Both the position numbers and the translations under genes were made by a program. 64,000 bases of DNA. It comes from Selaginella moellendorffii. Lineage: Eukaryota; Streptophyta; Lycopodiopsida; Selaginellales; Selaginellaceae. The stretch spans positions 536,507-600,506 of the forward strand of contig NW_003314353.1 in assembly GCF_000143415.4 (NCBI RefSeq). The letters are read 5' to 3'. A model generated the notes under the pieces. It saw nothing but the letters and a program-made list of their open reading frames with translations. It was not told where the DNA came from and made no database searches. Below are positions 1-11,146 of the stretch, piece by piece; positions within the stretch are counted from its first letter, which is position 1; every line of letters begins with the position of its first letter.

Positions 1-389
1 ACTTCATGGACAATTCAAAAATATGATATAGGGGATTGTCTTGATATATAAAACTTAGTCAACACAGTTTCCCATGATAAATTATTTCAATAGCTACAAC
101 AAATTAACACACCATTAGTTGTCATTGAATAAATATATGTTATTATTCTTGCAGACTATCAAGGAGTTAAATAGATTGAATGCACTATTTGCATTAAATA
201 AGGATGTCCATTGTGTTTAGCTTATACATGAATGCCCTTGAGAGTTTAATGTGGCATTAAAGCTTTTTGGAAATCCATATAACTGACCACTTCATTCTCA
301 CAATAAAATCTGTGGAACGTAGTCTGCATTATAGTTAGATCAATTAGGGTCAAAATTTTCCATGAACTTGTTATTCCTTGTGATCATCA

Positions 390-1224
390 AGGTATGCAGC
401 ACACAGCAAGACATGATGTTGTTCGCAAGGATGCCTAGATGTCCTCTAAATCCCTTCTAACCAAGCAATTTCCATTGCCTTTTTAAAATTCCAAAAGATT
501 GCTTGACAACAATCCTCATAGAAGAATGAAGAAAGTTGTATTGCTCTTTGCCATGAAACTTGTTTGGATATAAGACCAAAACCAGTAAAGCACACTCTTA
601 TCCTCTGTCAGCAATGATATACAATGGAATGTCCCCAAACTCTATGTGGTACACTGGACCACATAAACACTTCTTCTTTATCTATGCCTTCTTCAAACCA
701 CTAGAATTCCAAACTTGTCTATCTGGAACACTACCTACTATCCCTATTGTTATGTAAAGGAATGAAGTCTTACTGTCTACCACAACTTGAACTACCATTG
801 AGTAGTACTTTTTTGCCCTAGCATACCAATCTATTGCATCCTCTGATCCTAGGAGCTTGATTGCCATATGAGTGCAATCCATTGCACCACAACAATTTGG
901 GAATCCATGCAATCTCTGAAATCATGCTATAAATTCATTTATTCCCTCCTCATCTGCCAATGGATCATTAGTCCTTCATGCTCAAGCAATGAATACCTAA
1001 ATCAGCATAGACAAGCTTGAGTGCATGAAGCCACTCTAAATGCATCACCAATTATTTGCCATGTATCCCCGAATGCCAAGCGTTTCAAAGCAATAGCTAC
1101 TTGCTTTGAAATAGCTAAGTGCTACTTTGGTATTTCTGCCAAACCTGGAGGAGGCCTCCTGGCCAATTTTGGAGCAAGCTCGTCACAAAGAAAAGTGAAT
1201 GTAGATACTAAAAAACTTCTCTGA
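390..1224 (-). mobile_element. PIF/Harbinger-type transposase relic (HARBI1-like DDE nuclease)
   Basis: Reading the minus strand from about 1220 to 390, the order of a PIF/Harbinger (DDE_Tnp_4) transposase can be followed through stops and frameshifts. An N-terminal helical part near 1190-1020 includes ALKRLAFGDTWQIIGDAF. The first catalytic Asp lies in GAMDCTH near 870, and the second near GSVPDRQVW at about 715. The C-terminal block (FLHSSMRIVVKQSFGILK) lies near 530-480. Only the piece at 682-912 is open for more than 60 codons. The Glu normally found in the VIERAFG-type block reads Lys here (VVKQSFG). Together with the stops this makes the element inactive. No terminal inverted repeats or target duplication were found. 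Family assignment is from motif order. Confidence 0.75.
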
Positions 1225-2239
1225 ATCTTTGTGGATTTATATAGAGAAACTAAAGCTCTGTTTGATACCACTAGTGGAGACTTCTTGGCTTGATGTAATC
1301 CACATTGATCAATAGCCCTAGGAGCTCCTTTTTAGTGATCGCTCTTTCAATAAATGAAGTTGCAATAGGACATGGCATAGAAAGTACTATAGCAATCGCT
1401 TCCTTCACCATTCAAATGAATAAAAGCTTTCTTGAAACTGGAACTAAGATCATGTCCTCCTCTAGAAAGAACAACTCTACCAGATTTAAGTACCTCATCA
1501 CAATCTCTACAGCATGGGAAATGATTGCCAAGGAAGAATTGCCAAGCTATGGCATGCTATGCACTCAATTTAGGGTAAAAAAAAATGGCACCCTAATCCA
1601 TTATGATGTGGAAAAAAAGAAGCTAATGTGTAGCCTTATGTGGCATATAAAAAAGAGGGTTACATGTAATGTAACCATTAAAAAAAAAGGAGGGGAAAGT
1701 TGTTTTTGGAGGGGGGGGTGAGGAGAAATTTCCAGGTGGGTGGAGCATGGAACCCCACCCTAAGGGAACTACTCCTTATTCACATGGGTATAAATTAAAA
1801 ATGCCTTGAGATGGAAAATACTTAGTAGTCTATTGCTTAACCCCCAATGAGCTTATAGAAGGTGATGAACTTGATCTAGCCCAAATAATATACCAAATTG
1901 AGGAATATGATTAAGCCACCTCTTCATGTGTTGAATAATTCTTTTAAGCTTTGAGTCCAAGCTTGTATTATTCTATTCCAGTAAACCATTTAAGAAATAG
2001 TGTTTGGTTGCAATCACTAAGTAAAAACTAAATAAACCAAGTGCTTGTTACATATTGAACTTAAGCAAGTTTTAATAAATTGTTCTCTTTTTAGAATTAA
2101 CATCTAACTATCCCAGCGGAGCTGGGTTCCCTACTAGTCTATCCTAAAAGTTAAAAAAGAAAAATAAAATGCGCTAGAACCCTAAAACTCTTGCCACGTG
2201 GCATTTTCGTTCGTTTCGCGAAAGCTCATTCCCCACTCC
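1225..2239. other. AT-rich intergenic DNA with a G-box before the PLATZ gene
   Basis: No credible coding region was seen; an open stretch at 1305-1721 lacks recognisable motifs. A CACGTG G-box at 2195-2200 lies 40 bp upstream of the PLATZ start codon and is a plausible binding site for bZIP or bHLH regulators, although its use is inferred only from the motif. Confidence 0.4.
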
Positions 2240-3126
2240 ATGACAGCACTTGCGCCACGGGAAGAACTCGCGCGAGGGGTCGATCGGCCAGAGCTGCGGC
2301 TCGGGAATGATCCGGAACAGCCGCGGCGCTGCGAAATCCCTTCTTGGATCCACGATTTCGCGTGCACCGCCTACTTCGCTGCCTGTTCGCGCTCCTGGTG
2401 CGGGTGGACAAGATATTTCTGCATCGACTGCTCTCGGCCAATGTGCGATTCGTGCCGCTGCGCACACGCGATGGAGCATCGGTTCATCCAGGTTCGAGAA
2501 TTTTTTTTTTTTCTTTCGCTCGCCAGGAGCTGATGGTTTTTTCTTGCGATCCAGGTGCGCCGGGCGTCGCATCGCGATTGTGTAGATCTTAACGACGCGG
2601 GCGATCGCCTCGAAACGAGGGGAATCCAAACGTATACAAACAACCACAAGCCGATCATCTTTCTCCGCGGCAAACCCAGATCAGATGGAGAGGCCAAAGA
2701 TTTCTGGGATTTTAATCTTTATATCCTGGAAGCAAAGTTTTATATGCATGACATCTCTTTTTGGTATGTTATTCTGCTAGCACTCGCGGTTGGAAGAAGC
2801 CTTGTCTTGGCTGTGGGAAGAGCTATCTGTCGGCAAAAGCTAAGTTCTGCTCGATTACCTGCAAGGTATTCCTTCGATTTCCCCTTAGCACTTTCTCGAG
2901 ACTACTGTCGTTCTTCATGTCTAGATTTCTTTCCTTCTTCTTTCTCTTTGGCCTGAGATAGCGTTTGATCTTGCTATGTTTGGATTCTTTGGACGGCATT
3001 CTTCTTAGTTGATCCGATCTTCTTTGATTCTAATGCTCTCCTTTCTGGCAGATACATCCACCCACGCCTTGCCCCAAAAGGGTCCATAGGAGGAAGGAAA
3101 TTCCCCAGAGAGCACCAATTAGATAG
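2240..3126 (+). CDS. PLATZ family zinc-dependent DNA-binding protein
   Basis: Four exons give 197 residues: 2240-2491, 2555-2736, 2781-2865 and 3052-3126. The protein opens the PLATZ domain with IPSWIHDF. It continues through a Cys/His cluster (YFCIDC, CDSCRCAH, HRFIQ), joins across intron 1 to VRRASHRDCV, then GIQTYTNNHKPIIFL. A second cluster follows (CLGCGKSY, FCSITCK) and the end is RRRKEIPQRAP, close to the usual PLATZ tail RRKGIPHRAP. PLATZ proteins are plant-specific nuclear factors that bind A/T-rich DNA and are mostly reported as repressors. The start is the ATG at 2240; the frame extends back to 2198 only through a GTG. Introns 1 and 2 are 63 and 44 bp. Intron 2 uses a weak donor (GTTTTA) and is the least certain junction. 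The protein is near the lower end of usual PLATZ length. Confidence 0.85.
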
Positions 3127-4205
3127 AGCTCATGTCCATGGAGCTTGATGGAGTGATACAGAAATAAGGAAGATTCTTAAATCTCAAGCTTGATTGACGA
3201 AAGATAGGTTGACAAAGTTTGAATAAACATTAGAATATGCCATGAAAATTAGAGCAATCCGAGATAATTGTAAACATTAATGTTTGATTGGAAAAAGATT
3301 CGAACCCGACGCCAACTTCTAACGGTAAACCAGACTCCACGTGGCATCCGGCGTGGAGTGCTGACGTGGCAAACACGTTGGATACCACTGTTGAGCGTTC
3401 TTTTCGTCTTGGTTTTGACGCCCCGGGGGCCTTTCTTCTGTCTTCAGCCATGCTTCTAGGGTTCCGGGAGGCGACGGGGCAAGAACAGCGCAGCTGCGGC
3501 ATCCCCCATGGATCGATTGATCGATTGATTCGCTCAGGTACGGATGGCGAGCTCGGCGCTTCGCTGCATTCTCTGGCAATCTCTGGGAAGATTCTGTAGT
3601 AATCTGACAGGATTCTCTGGGTGTCTCGGTGGAATCTTAGGTTCTTGGCGATGCTCGGTTCTTGATCCGCAACTTGCGATTGCAGCTCCATCGAGGTGAG
3701 AGATTCCATTCCTTCGCAAACGATGCCTATTGGATGATTTCGTGCTTTCTTTATGTCACGTATTGGACAAATTTTTTTTTTCTCTTCTCGTGAGTCGTGG
3801 TATTGTGTGATTCATAGCTTGCACAGGACAAGATTTTTCGTCTTTTGCAGTCGTCTTGTCATGCTTCCTTGCCAAGTTGCTGACTTGCTGTTCATTAGGA
3901 CAAAACCATAGCTCGATGATCTTTGATCCTTCTTTCTTCCATGGTTCATGGATTCTTTGCTTCTTCTTTTGTTGCTGTGATGGCTTGACTTTGTCGATTG
4001 TTTTTCCTATTGTTAAGTGCTTAGCGAAGCAAGCGACTTTGGCTTTTTTCGTTTCTTGTTTTTTTTCTCCGTGTATATCACTCTGGTTTTTTTTTCTTCG
4101 TTCAGTTCATGTGTCCTAATGCATTAGCCTAGTGCCGTGTTGCAGGCGCATATATTTTGGAGATTGGTAGGACCTTCAACAGGAGCCTCTGACAAGACAG
4201 CACCA
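3127..4205 (+). promoter_or_regulatory. Intergenic region and probable spliced 5' leader of the RING-finger gene
   Basis: A CACGTG G-box lies at 3338-3343 and a TGACGTGG motif near 3361. Downstream, possible leader exons with good splice signals can be seen: a donor CAG|GTACGG near 3537, a short piece between TTGCAG (ending near 3685) and GAG|GTGAGA (near 3694), and a strong acceptor GTTGCAG ending near 4145. This suggests that the leader is built from small exons. No conserved protein is encoded here. The exact transcription start cannot be read from sequence alone. Confidence 0.35.
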
Positions 4206-4286
4206 ATGCATTGTGGACGCTCATCAAACTCTGGCAGCAACGATTCTAGTCGCCCTAGGAGAAGAAAAGCAGGCGAGGACTCGTGA
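4206..4286 (+). other. Upstream ORF (26 codons) in frame with the RING gene
   Basis: An ATG at 4206 opens 26 codons ending with TGA at 4284-4286. The main RING start codon is at 4290 in the same frame, so only one GTG codon separates the uORF stop from the main ATG. The predicted peptide is basic and Ser-rich. It would be met first by scanning ribosomes if the mRNA leader includes it, and so could lower translation of the main ORF. Readthrough would instead give an N-terminal extension. Its presence in the mature mRNA depends on leader splicing. Confidence 0.4.
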
Positions 4287-4289
4287 GTG

Positions 4290-5525
4290 ATGGAGGAAAG
4301 ACAGGCCAGGGGGCGAAACTTTGCTAGAAAGTTCCTGGGCTTTATGTCCTCCAAGAGAAAGCGAGATGAAGAAAAGAAGCGGATGGATCTGTGGAAAGCT
4401 ATGCGAGATTCTAGCGTGGAAAGACTAGCTGCGGTCATTGCCTCGGCAAGAACGGAATTTGGCGATCAGCTCGACGATCTATGCTCAGATGCGGAAGGCG
4501 TCCTGCAGAGGTTACTCAGAGAAGGCAGAGCAACAGGTACTCACAGAAAGATTACGCTAAGGGAGAGATTGTTACTAGCGGATATAGAGGCGAGTAGTCA
4601 ACAGCAGCCATTACTGCCGCAAGAAACGTCCACCGCGGTACCGAGAGAGAATTGCTCCGGGAACTCGGAGATTGTACCAGCAGCAGCAGCAGCAGATGCT
4701 CCTCCGGTGATCCAAGCCGTGCTGACTTTAGTGAGGCCGTCATCCACGACCGAGATCCAGCAACAGTCCAATCCAGAAGTCGCCGGAGGAGAAGGGGCTT
4801 CTTTACCCGCACAGCCGCTGTCGGGAAATCAAAACGCGACCAGTGGAAGAAGACTTCTCAGTGCACTGCTTTGGGAGGAGCGCAACTTAGATGGTCCGGA
4901 TCAGGGGCTGACGGAGGGATGGGTCGCATTTGGCGTCACTGCTCCGATCCACTTCGACCACTCGAGGAGCCAGTCCGTGGCCAGCGAGCTGAACAGGGTC
5001 GGCTTCCACCGTCCGAGCGCATCACTGGACGCTCCACCGGAAGCAGCAGCAGCAGCGGCGGCGGCGGCGGCAGCTCCCACTCGGAGTTTAAGTTCGTTGA
5101 TCACTTCCACGCCGAGTTCTCGAGATGCTGGTACCGCCACAGTTCCCGAGACTCCAATGCGGGTGTCTCTCATGTCCTTGCTCCGGGAGGCCGAGGAGGG
5201 AGGAAGCGGGATCATCTTCATGAACAGGCAGATGATAGACAGGAACAGTGGTGGCGGTGGCGGTGGCGGTGCTGGCGGCGTAGCTTTCGAGTCCCCGGCC
5301 AAGGAAGCCACAGGACTCACAGGAGGAGGAGGATCAAACGTAGTAACAGGGGACGGGATAACGATGGAGCAGACGTGCTGCGTTTGTATGGGACGCCAAA
5401 AGGGGGCGGCCTTCATACCGTGCGGCCATACCTTTTGTAGGAGGTGTTGTAAAGAGCTCCAGCAAGCAAGAGGGAGCTGTCCACTTTGCAACAAGGAGAT
5501 AAGCGACGTCCTCAATCTTTACTGA
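4290..5525 (+). CDS. RING-finger protein, probable E3 ubiquitin ligase
   Basis: A single open reading frame of 411 residues. The N-terminal ~90 residues are charged and helical (KRKRDEEKKRMDLW). A long low-complexity middle follows, with poly-Ala encoded near 5041-5080 and poly-Gly near 5250-5280. A conserved-looking MRVSLMSLLREAE segment precedes the C-terminal RING. The RING cysteines and histidine read CCVCMGRQKGAAFIPCGH, then TFCRRCCKEL, then GSCPLC, fitting a C3HC4-type finger over the last ~50 residues, and the protein ends in DVLNLY. Plant proteins with this layout are thought to be E3 ligases; substrate and location are unknown. The ATG at 4290 is chosen because TGA at 4284 closes the frame just upstream. 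Confidence 0.85.
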   Translation: MEERQARGRNFARKFLGFMSSKRKRDEEKKRMDLWKAMRDSSVERLAAVIASARTEFGDQLDDLCSDAEGVLQRLLREGRATGTHRKITLRERLLLADIEASSQQQPLLPQETSTAVPRENCSGNSEIVPAAAAADAPPVIQAVLTLVRPSSTTEIQQQSNPEVAGGEGASLPAQPLSGNQNATSGRRLLSALLWEERNLDGPDQGLTEGWVAFGVTAPIHFDHSRSQSVASELNRVGFHRPSASLDAPPEAAAAAAAAAAAPTRSLSSLITSTPSSRDAGTATVPETPMRVSLMSLLREAEEGGSGIIFMNRQMIDRNSGGGGGGGAGGVAFESPAKEATGLTGGGGSNVVTGDGITMEQTCCVCMGRQKGAAFIPCGHTFCRRCCKELQQARGSCPLCNKEISDVLNLY

Positions 5526-5979
5526 GCGATGGTGGTAAGCTTTTGGAGCTCTTGGTTTTTTTTGTCTCGATCTTTGCTCTAGCTTGTGACAGATCAAACC
5601 ATGGCCTGGGCCTTGCAGGAGGATTGAATGATCGAAGTCATTTTTTTGGCAACGATTTCGATTTCTCGCTCGAGCTGGACTGAGACGATGGGTGTCAAAA
5701 GACGCGAAAGCTCCGTACTGCTGTTGGTCCTCGAGCCTGGGAGTCTCGACGGTGGTGATTCTGCCACGTTTCAGAAACCAACGGCCAGGATGTCGTGATT
5801 AGGATATGATTTAAAATTTTCGTGCTGTGCTAATGCGAGAAGAATCAGAACGAAACTAGTGAAGGCAACGCTTGTAGATTCTTTTCTTTGCTTGGAAGTG
5901 TCCATCATGGCTCGCGCCCTTGTAGCTACGAGAATTGCCTAGGGTTCTTGATCAGGTGATTGCCCTCTCTGGTTAGGAG
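5526..5979. other. RING gene 3' flank and RDR gene 5' flank
   Basis: About 450 bp without a supported gene. It presumably contains the RING 3' UTR, the RDR promoter and the RDR leader. No clear TATA box or other regulatory element was identified with confidence. Confidence 0.3.
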
Positions 5980-8900
5980 ATGGAGATGGAGGCGCCCGAG
6001 AGCGGCGGATATGTGGAGCTCTTCGTGCGGAATATCAGCTACCAGGCAAGCGTCGAGCAATTCGTGGAATTTCTTGAGGGCGTGATCGGGCGCGAGAGTG
6101 TGATTTCTTGCGAGCTGCTCAGCAACGACAATGGCCGCTCCAAAGGCCGGGCGATCGTCAAGCTTTCGACGGAACACGCCGCGGTGGTGCTGCATAGAGC
6201 TGGGCTGGGCCTGCGATTCGCTGGAAGAAAACTCGTGGCCAATGTAAGCAACAGGGTCCAGCCCAACCCGCAGCATCCAAATGCCCGGGCAGGGAGCGCG
6301 AAGCTCTACTGTGGGAATTTGGCCGAGGATCAAACAGTGGAGTATCTGTGGTGCTCGTCCCAAGCCAAGGCCGAGTTTTTCTTCTCGGACCCTGTCAAGG
6401 TGGAGCTTCTTGTCGACAGCGACTACAAAATGGAGATCATATCAAGCAGCATTGCCTCGCTCGAGAGCTGTAAGATCTCTCCCGAGAATTCTCCAGGCCT
6501 CGTGTTCCAGGTAATCTTTCTAACTTCGACTCAAAGATTTTCTTTGCTGTCTTTCACTTTTTCTTTCCAGCTCTACTATCCTCCTCGCGTCTACAAGCGA
6601 CTCGAAAACTCTTGCAGCATTTTCTCATACTCCAGAGCAGATATCTGCGACGACTATCTCTGGGCTCGCGCCACCGATTTTACTCCTGACAGTGCACTTG
6701 GCCAGTCGGTGGTGTTCTGCCTCGAGCTCCCGGATTCTTCCCAAGACGAGCTACGCAAGATCATCCAGAAGTTTAATGACTACAACTTGGGCGACTATCC
6801 TCCTCGCTTCAGACGAATGGTGTTGAGGAGAGGCCAGCCTTTTTCAGTCCGTCAGCTAGCCGTGCCGGTTCTCAGCTCGACCTGTGGATTTGATCTTCCT
6901 TTGGAGGTGGAGTTCAAGGTAAACTATTTGATCCAAAATGGCCACGTCAGTCCAGCAGGTCTTACACGTGAGTTCTTCGGCTTGCTATCCGAGAACACGC
7001 CAGCATGGTGCCTCTCGGCTTTGAGCAATCTCGAAAGGTGCGAAAAGACGTGCTTAAATCCCGCAAGTCAGATCCGAAACTATATGAGGACCACCAACAG
7101 AAGACGCGAGAGGTATCTTGGGGCTGTAGCCGCAGATGAAGGCCAGATATATGTCAAGCGTGTGCTCGTCACTCCTCTCAAAGTCTACTTCATCGGACCT
7201 GAGCTCGAGGAGTCGAATCGCGTGACAAGGCATTTTTCTCACAAGCTCGACAACTTTCTCCGCGTCACTTTCGTCGACGAGGACTTTGATTCGCTCAGCT
7301 CTTATGTTCTCAGCTCGAGCAGGGGGAGGACGAACACTGAAGTCTACTATCGGCTGCTGGCTATACTACGGCTCGGCATAAAGCTCTGCGGCAAAGACTT
7401 CCAGTTTCTGGCTTTTTCAGCGAGCCAGTTGCGTGAGAATTCGCTCTGGATGTTTGCGGACGACGACGAGGTTACCGGCGAGTACATCAGGCAATGGATG
7501 GGTGACTTCCTCTCGATCAGAAACGTGGCAAAGTGCGCAGCAAGGATGGGCCAGAGCTTCTCCACTTCAACTCGTACTTTGGACGTGCCTCGGGGAGAAG
7601 TCCGTCAGCTAAGCGACGTAGAAACCTTCACCCCGGAGGGTCATAAGTATTGCTTCTCGGACGGGATAGGGACCATCTCGACAGAGTTTGCGACTCGAGT
7701 CGCGAGAAGGTGTCGCGCAAGCACCGTCCCTTCGGCATTCCAGATCAGATATGGAGGGTACAAAGGCGTTGTCGCTGTGGATCCGGCCTCTTGCTTCAAG
7801 TTATCGCTACGACCAAGTATGTCCAAGTTTCCGTCCGAGCAAACTACTCTGGACGTTCTGGAGAAGACGCGCTACATTCCCTCCTATCTAAACCGCGAGA
7901 TTATCTCCCTGCTTTCGACACTGGAAGTCCCTGACGAAGTCTTTGAGCGAATGCAAGCGCACCAAGTAGAGCTTCTCGACAGGATGCTGCTGGACTCGGC
8001 AGCTACTTACGACGTTCTCAGAGTTTTATACGCTGGAGAGTGCCACAAGCTGCTGGTCTCAATGGTGCTCGCTGGTTTCAGTCCGGTCACTGAGCCTTAC
8101 ATGAGAAGCTTGCTACAAGCTTTCAGAGCGGCGCAGCTGCTATCTCTCGAGAAGAAGTCTCGTATCTTCGTTCCAAAAGGAAGGCTACTTATGGGGTGCT
8201 TGGACGAGCAGCGAGTGCTTCGGTATGGACAGTGCTTTGTGCAAGTCTCACCACTACAGGGTGTGCCGGTGGAAGAAGAGATTCACTGTGACAGGGGAGT
8301 TACTGCCAGGAACCAAGCGTTTGCGGTGACAGGATCTGTGGTGGTCGCAAAGAATCCATGCCTTCATCCAGGAGACGTGCTGGTACTCGAAGCGGTTGAT
8401 GTTCCGGAGCTTCACCACATGGTCGATTGCATTGTTTTCCCTCAACAAGGACCACGGTCAGTTCTCGTTTCTGTTGTCATATCAGTTCTCTGTGTGCTAC
8501 TTTTACAGGCCTCATCCAAACGAGTGCTCGGGAAGTGATCTCGACGGCGACCAGTACTTCGTGAGCTGGGATAGCGCACTTATCCCTCCAAAGCGACATC
8601 CACCGATGAATTACGAAGCCCCGCCTGCCATGGAACTGGATCACTCCGTGAGGCTTGAGGTAATTTTGTTGGAAAAATGTTTGTCCAGCAGTCTATCCCG
8701 TGGTTTACGTTCTCAGGAGATTCAAGAGTTTTTTGTGAACTGGATAACAAGCGACAGCCTCGGAGTGATAGCACACGCCCATCTCGCTCTCTCGGACTGG
8801 TCAGAATTGCAAACCCGGGATCCAAAGTGCATGGAGCTGGCGAGACTCTACTCGGTAGCAGTCGATTTCCCAAAGACCGGAGTTCCAGCCGTTATGCCAC

Positions 8901-9460
8901 CGGAGCTCCGCCCCGAGCAGTATCCCGACTTCATGGAGAAACGGAACAAGAGGACATACATATCCACACGCGTCATCGGAAAGCTCTACAGATCCATCCG
9001 AGAAAGCCACAGGGACACCAACACGAGCCCTCTGGTGTCCGAGCGTTCATTCGACCAGCAATACGATCGGGCGCTCGTCGTCCAGGGGTACCAGAGTCAC
9101 CTGGAAGAGGCAAAGTTCTTCAAGGAGTGCTACAATAGCAAGCTGACGAGCATTCTCAATCACTACAAAGTTAGCGAGGCCGAGATTATGAGTGGAAGCA
9201 TCCGGAGTTTGGCGAGGTACTCGAGGAGGAGGCAGGGCGACGCCATGGCTCGAGTGGTGCTGGCTGCAAAGGCTCTGGTGAAGGAAGCTCGGGGATGGTT
9301 TGACGATGGTGGCGAGATCACTGAGAACGAGGCCTGTGCCAAGGCTTTTGCGTGGTATCACGTAACTTATCATCCGGAAGCCAGGAAGGAGAGTGATCTC
9401 CTAAGTTTTCCATGGGTGGTCCTTGTGGCGATTAAAAAGAGGAACTCCGCGAGATCATAA
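5980..9460 (+). CDS. RNA-dependent RNA polymerase, RDR1/RDR2 (alpha) type
   Basis: Four exons (5980-6510, 6571-8456, 8509-8659, 8717-9460) give 1103 residues, the usual size for plant RDR1/2/6. The N-terminus carries an RRM-like fold (ELFVRNISYQ, residues ~8-90). The polymerase core includes RVTFVDEDFDSL, LAFSASQLRENS, WMGDFLSIRNVAKCAARMGQ, YCFSDGIGTIS, QIRYGGYKGVVAVD and AKNPCLHPGD. The catalytic DLDGD lies at residues 816-820, inside HPNECSGSDLDGD. RDRs copy single-stranded RNA into double-stranded RNA that Dicer-like enzymes cut into siRNAs, in transgene, virus and transposon silencing. By eye the core is closer to RDR1 and RDR2 than to RDR6; a tree is needed to choose. Introns are 60, 52 and 57 bp. 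Nothing in the core motifs looks damaged. Confidence 0.93.
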
Positions 9461-9792
9461 TATTTTACCTACTAAAAAATTGGATTTTTTTTTAAACTAG
9501 GGTTTTGTGGAAATAGAAATATATCAATATATTATATTTGTATAGATTTGCTTTATTCAGTAAAATGCATTGCATTTTAACCCGTTAGGTTCAGAAAACA
9601 CAAACTATGTTTCCTTAAATACTAAAGTGTTTGCCAGCCTGGTCATCTGTAATGGCCTATTTCTGTAAACACCAACACAAACAAGTTCAAATGAAAGCCA
9701 TCAATGTTGTTGTGTTCTTTTTAGTTGTATGCTTTTAATTGTCACAAGCTGCTTGATCTAATTCTAATGAAAATTGTTGTGCTATTTAAGGA
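9461..9792. other. RDR 3' flank
   Basis: AT-rich sequence after the RDR stop. No gene seen. Confidence 0.3.
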
Positions 9793-10290
9793 TTGTTTAT
9801 CTTTGGAGATTCAGCTTTAGATGCTGGGGAAAACACTTACATTCTGGGCTCTAGGATTATGAGTGCTGTTCTGCCATATGGGAAATTGTACTTTGACGGT
9901 TGTTGGACACATGGTTACACAATAGGGGATTTTCTTGCTCAGGCATTTGGGCTTCTGTTGTTTCTGCCATACCTCCAACCTGGAACCAACTTTAGCAGTG
10001 GTGTCAACTTTGCATCTGCTGGAGCAGGCTTGTTGGATGAAACAAATACTCATCAAGTAAACTTTTATATAGATTCTCGTGGTGTAGAAAAGATACTAAT
10101 ACTTCTTTTGTATTAAGGAGTTCCTTCCATGAAGCAATAGCTGCACCAGTTCTGCAATGTCACAGATGGGTATAAAAGGGTTGGAGGAGCAGACTCTACT
10201 ATTGAGTTCTTGAAGAACTCATTAACTATGTTTAGTATGGGAGTGAATGATATAACTAATGTTATACTTGAAAACTTACTACTCTTTTAA
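9793..10290 (+). pseudogene. GDSL esterase/lipase fragment
   Basis: The open part encodes the block I nucleophile motif (FIFGDSALDAG) and then PYGKLYFDG, IGDFLAQAFG, a PYL segment and GVNFASAGAGLLDETN, all in the order of plant GDSL-type (SGNH) esterases. A likely donor follows DETNTHQ near 10056. After it comes a segment readable as EFLKNSLTMFSMGVNDITN near 10205-10260, like the family block with G-x-N-D. Nothing with the catalytic D-x-x-H was found downstream, and the first exon has no start codon or signal peptide. The piece is therefore a truncated relic in AT-rich DNA. The intact family acts on ester bonds of lipids or cell-wall polymers outside the cell. Confidence 0.7.
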
Positions 10291-11146
10291 GAGATGTTGA
10301 ATACTTACTTTCATGCAATCTTAAGTTAGGTTATGATTGAATATTGTAATTTTTAGATTTGCAAGAGATTTATAATTAAGGTATTAAATATATCCTCCTC
10401 TTTTTGGCATCACCATTAGGATGCATTCCAAATTTGAGATTTCTTTTAGCACAAAATGAAAATATAAACTTACCAAAGGGTTGCATAAGTGGTATTAACA
10501 TTCTTATCAATTACTATAATGCCTAGATTCAAAATCTTGCAATCAAAATTCACAATGACTACCACACTTTAAACATTGTGACATTGAACCCAACAAGTAC
10601 TGTCTTAATTGTCTTGAACAACTCTGACATATATGGTAAACTTGATTGATTTTTTGCTTTTCTCTTTTTGATATAATTCAATGATCTTAAGTTTTAAAGA
10701 CGCAAAAAAAGCATGTTGTGGCAGTGGTTCATTTAATGCAATAGAGCTTTATACTAATGTTGATAAACATGATTGGAAGCCAAATCACAAAAATAAATAC
10801 TAACAATCTGTCTTTACTAAAGTTAGGAACTAAATGATGTTGAGGAATTTTTTGTATAAATCTTGCCATAACAAAGCCTAATAACCTTAATTTCTTCCTC
10901 TTTAGATTTACAATCCTAAACCCACCACCAAAGCCTTAGAAAGAGTTTAGTTTTTTATATTGGAATTATTTAAAATAATATAAATACATCATTTTGTACA
11001 GTAGAATTTTCTTAACTAAACGTTGAATTAAACAATTAATAATTTGACAAAAATGATGACATGATTTTCAACTATGACTTGTAGAAACTACACGTAACCT
11101 CGAATCTCATAAGTGCGACTTCATGCATTAGCAGAATTCCAATCCA
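10291..11146. other. AT-rich intergenic region
   Basis: More than 800 bp of AT-rich DNA. No coding region, RNA gene or clear repeat was seen. Confidence 0.3.

Noticed and set aside
2174-2647. 157-codon minus-strand frame over the PLATZ gene
   Set aside because: It lies antisense to the PLATZ exons, whose cysteine clusters and splice sites are consistent.
3290-3345. tRNA-like 3' half on the minus strand (GGGTTCGAATC with a T run after it)
   Set aside because: The B-box-like sequence is there, but the T-arm stem does not pair and no A box, anticodon arm or acceptor stem can be drawn.
4652-5440. 262-codon open frame overlapping the RING gene
   Set aside because: It is the +2 shadow of the RING coding sequence, Arg/Ser-rich through GC bias, with no domain.
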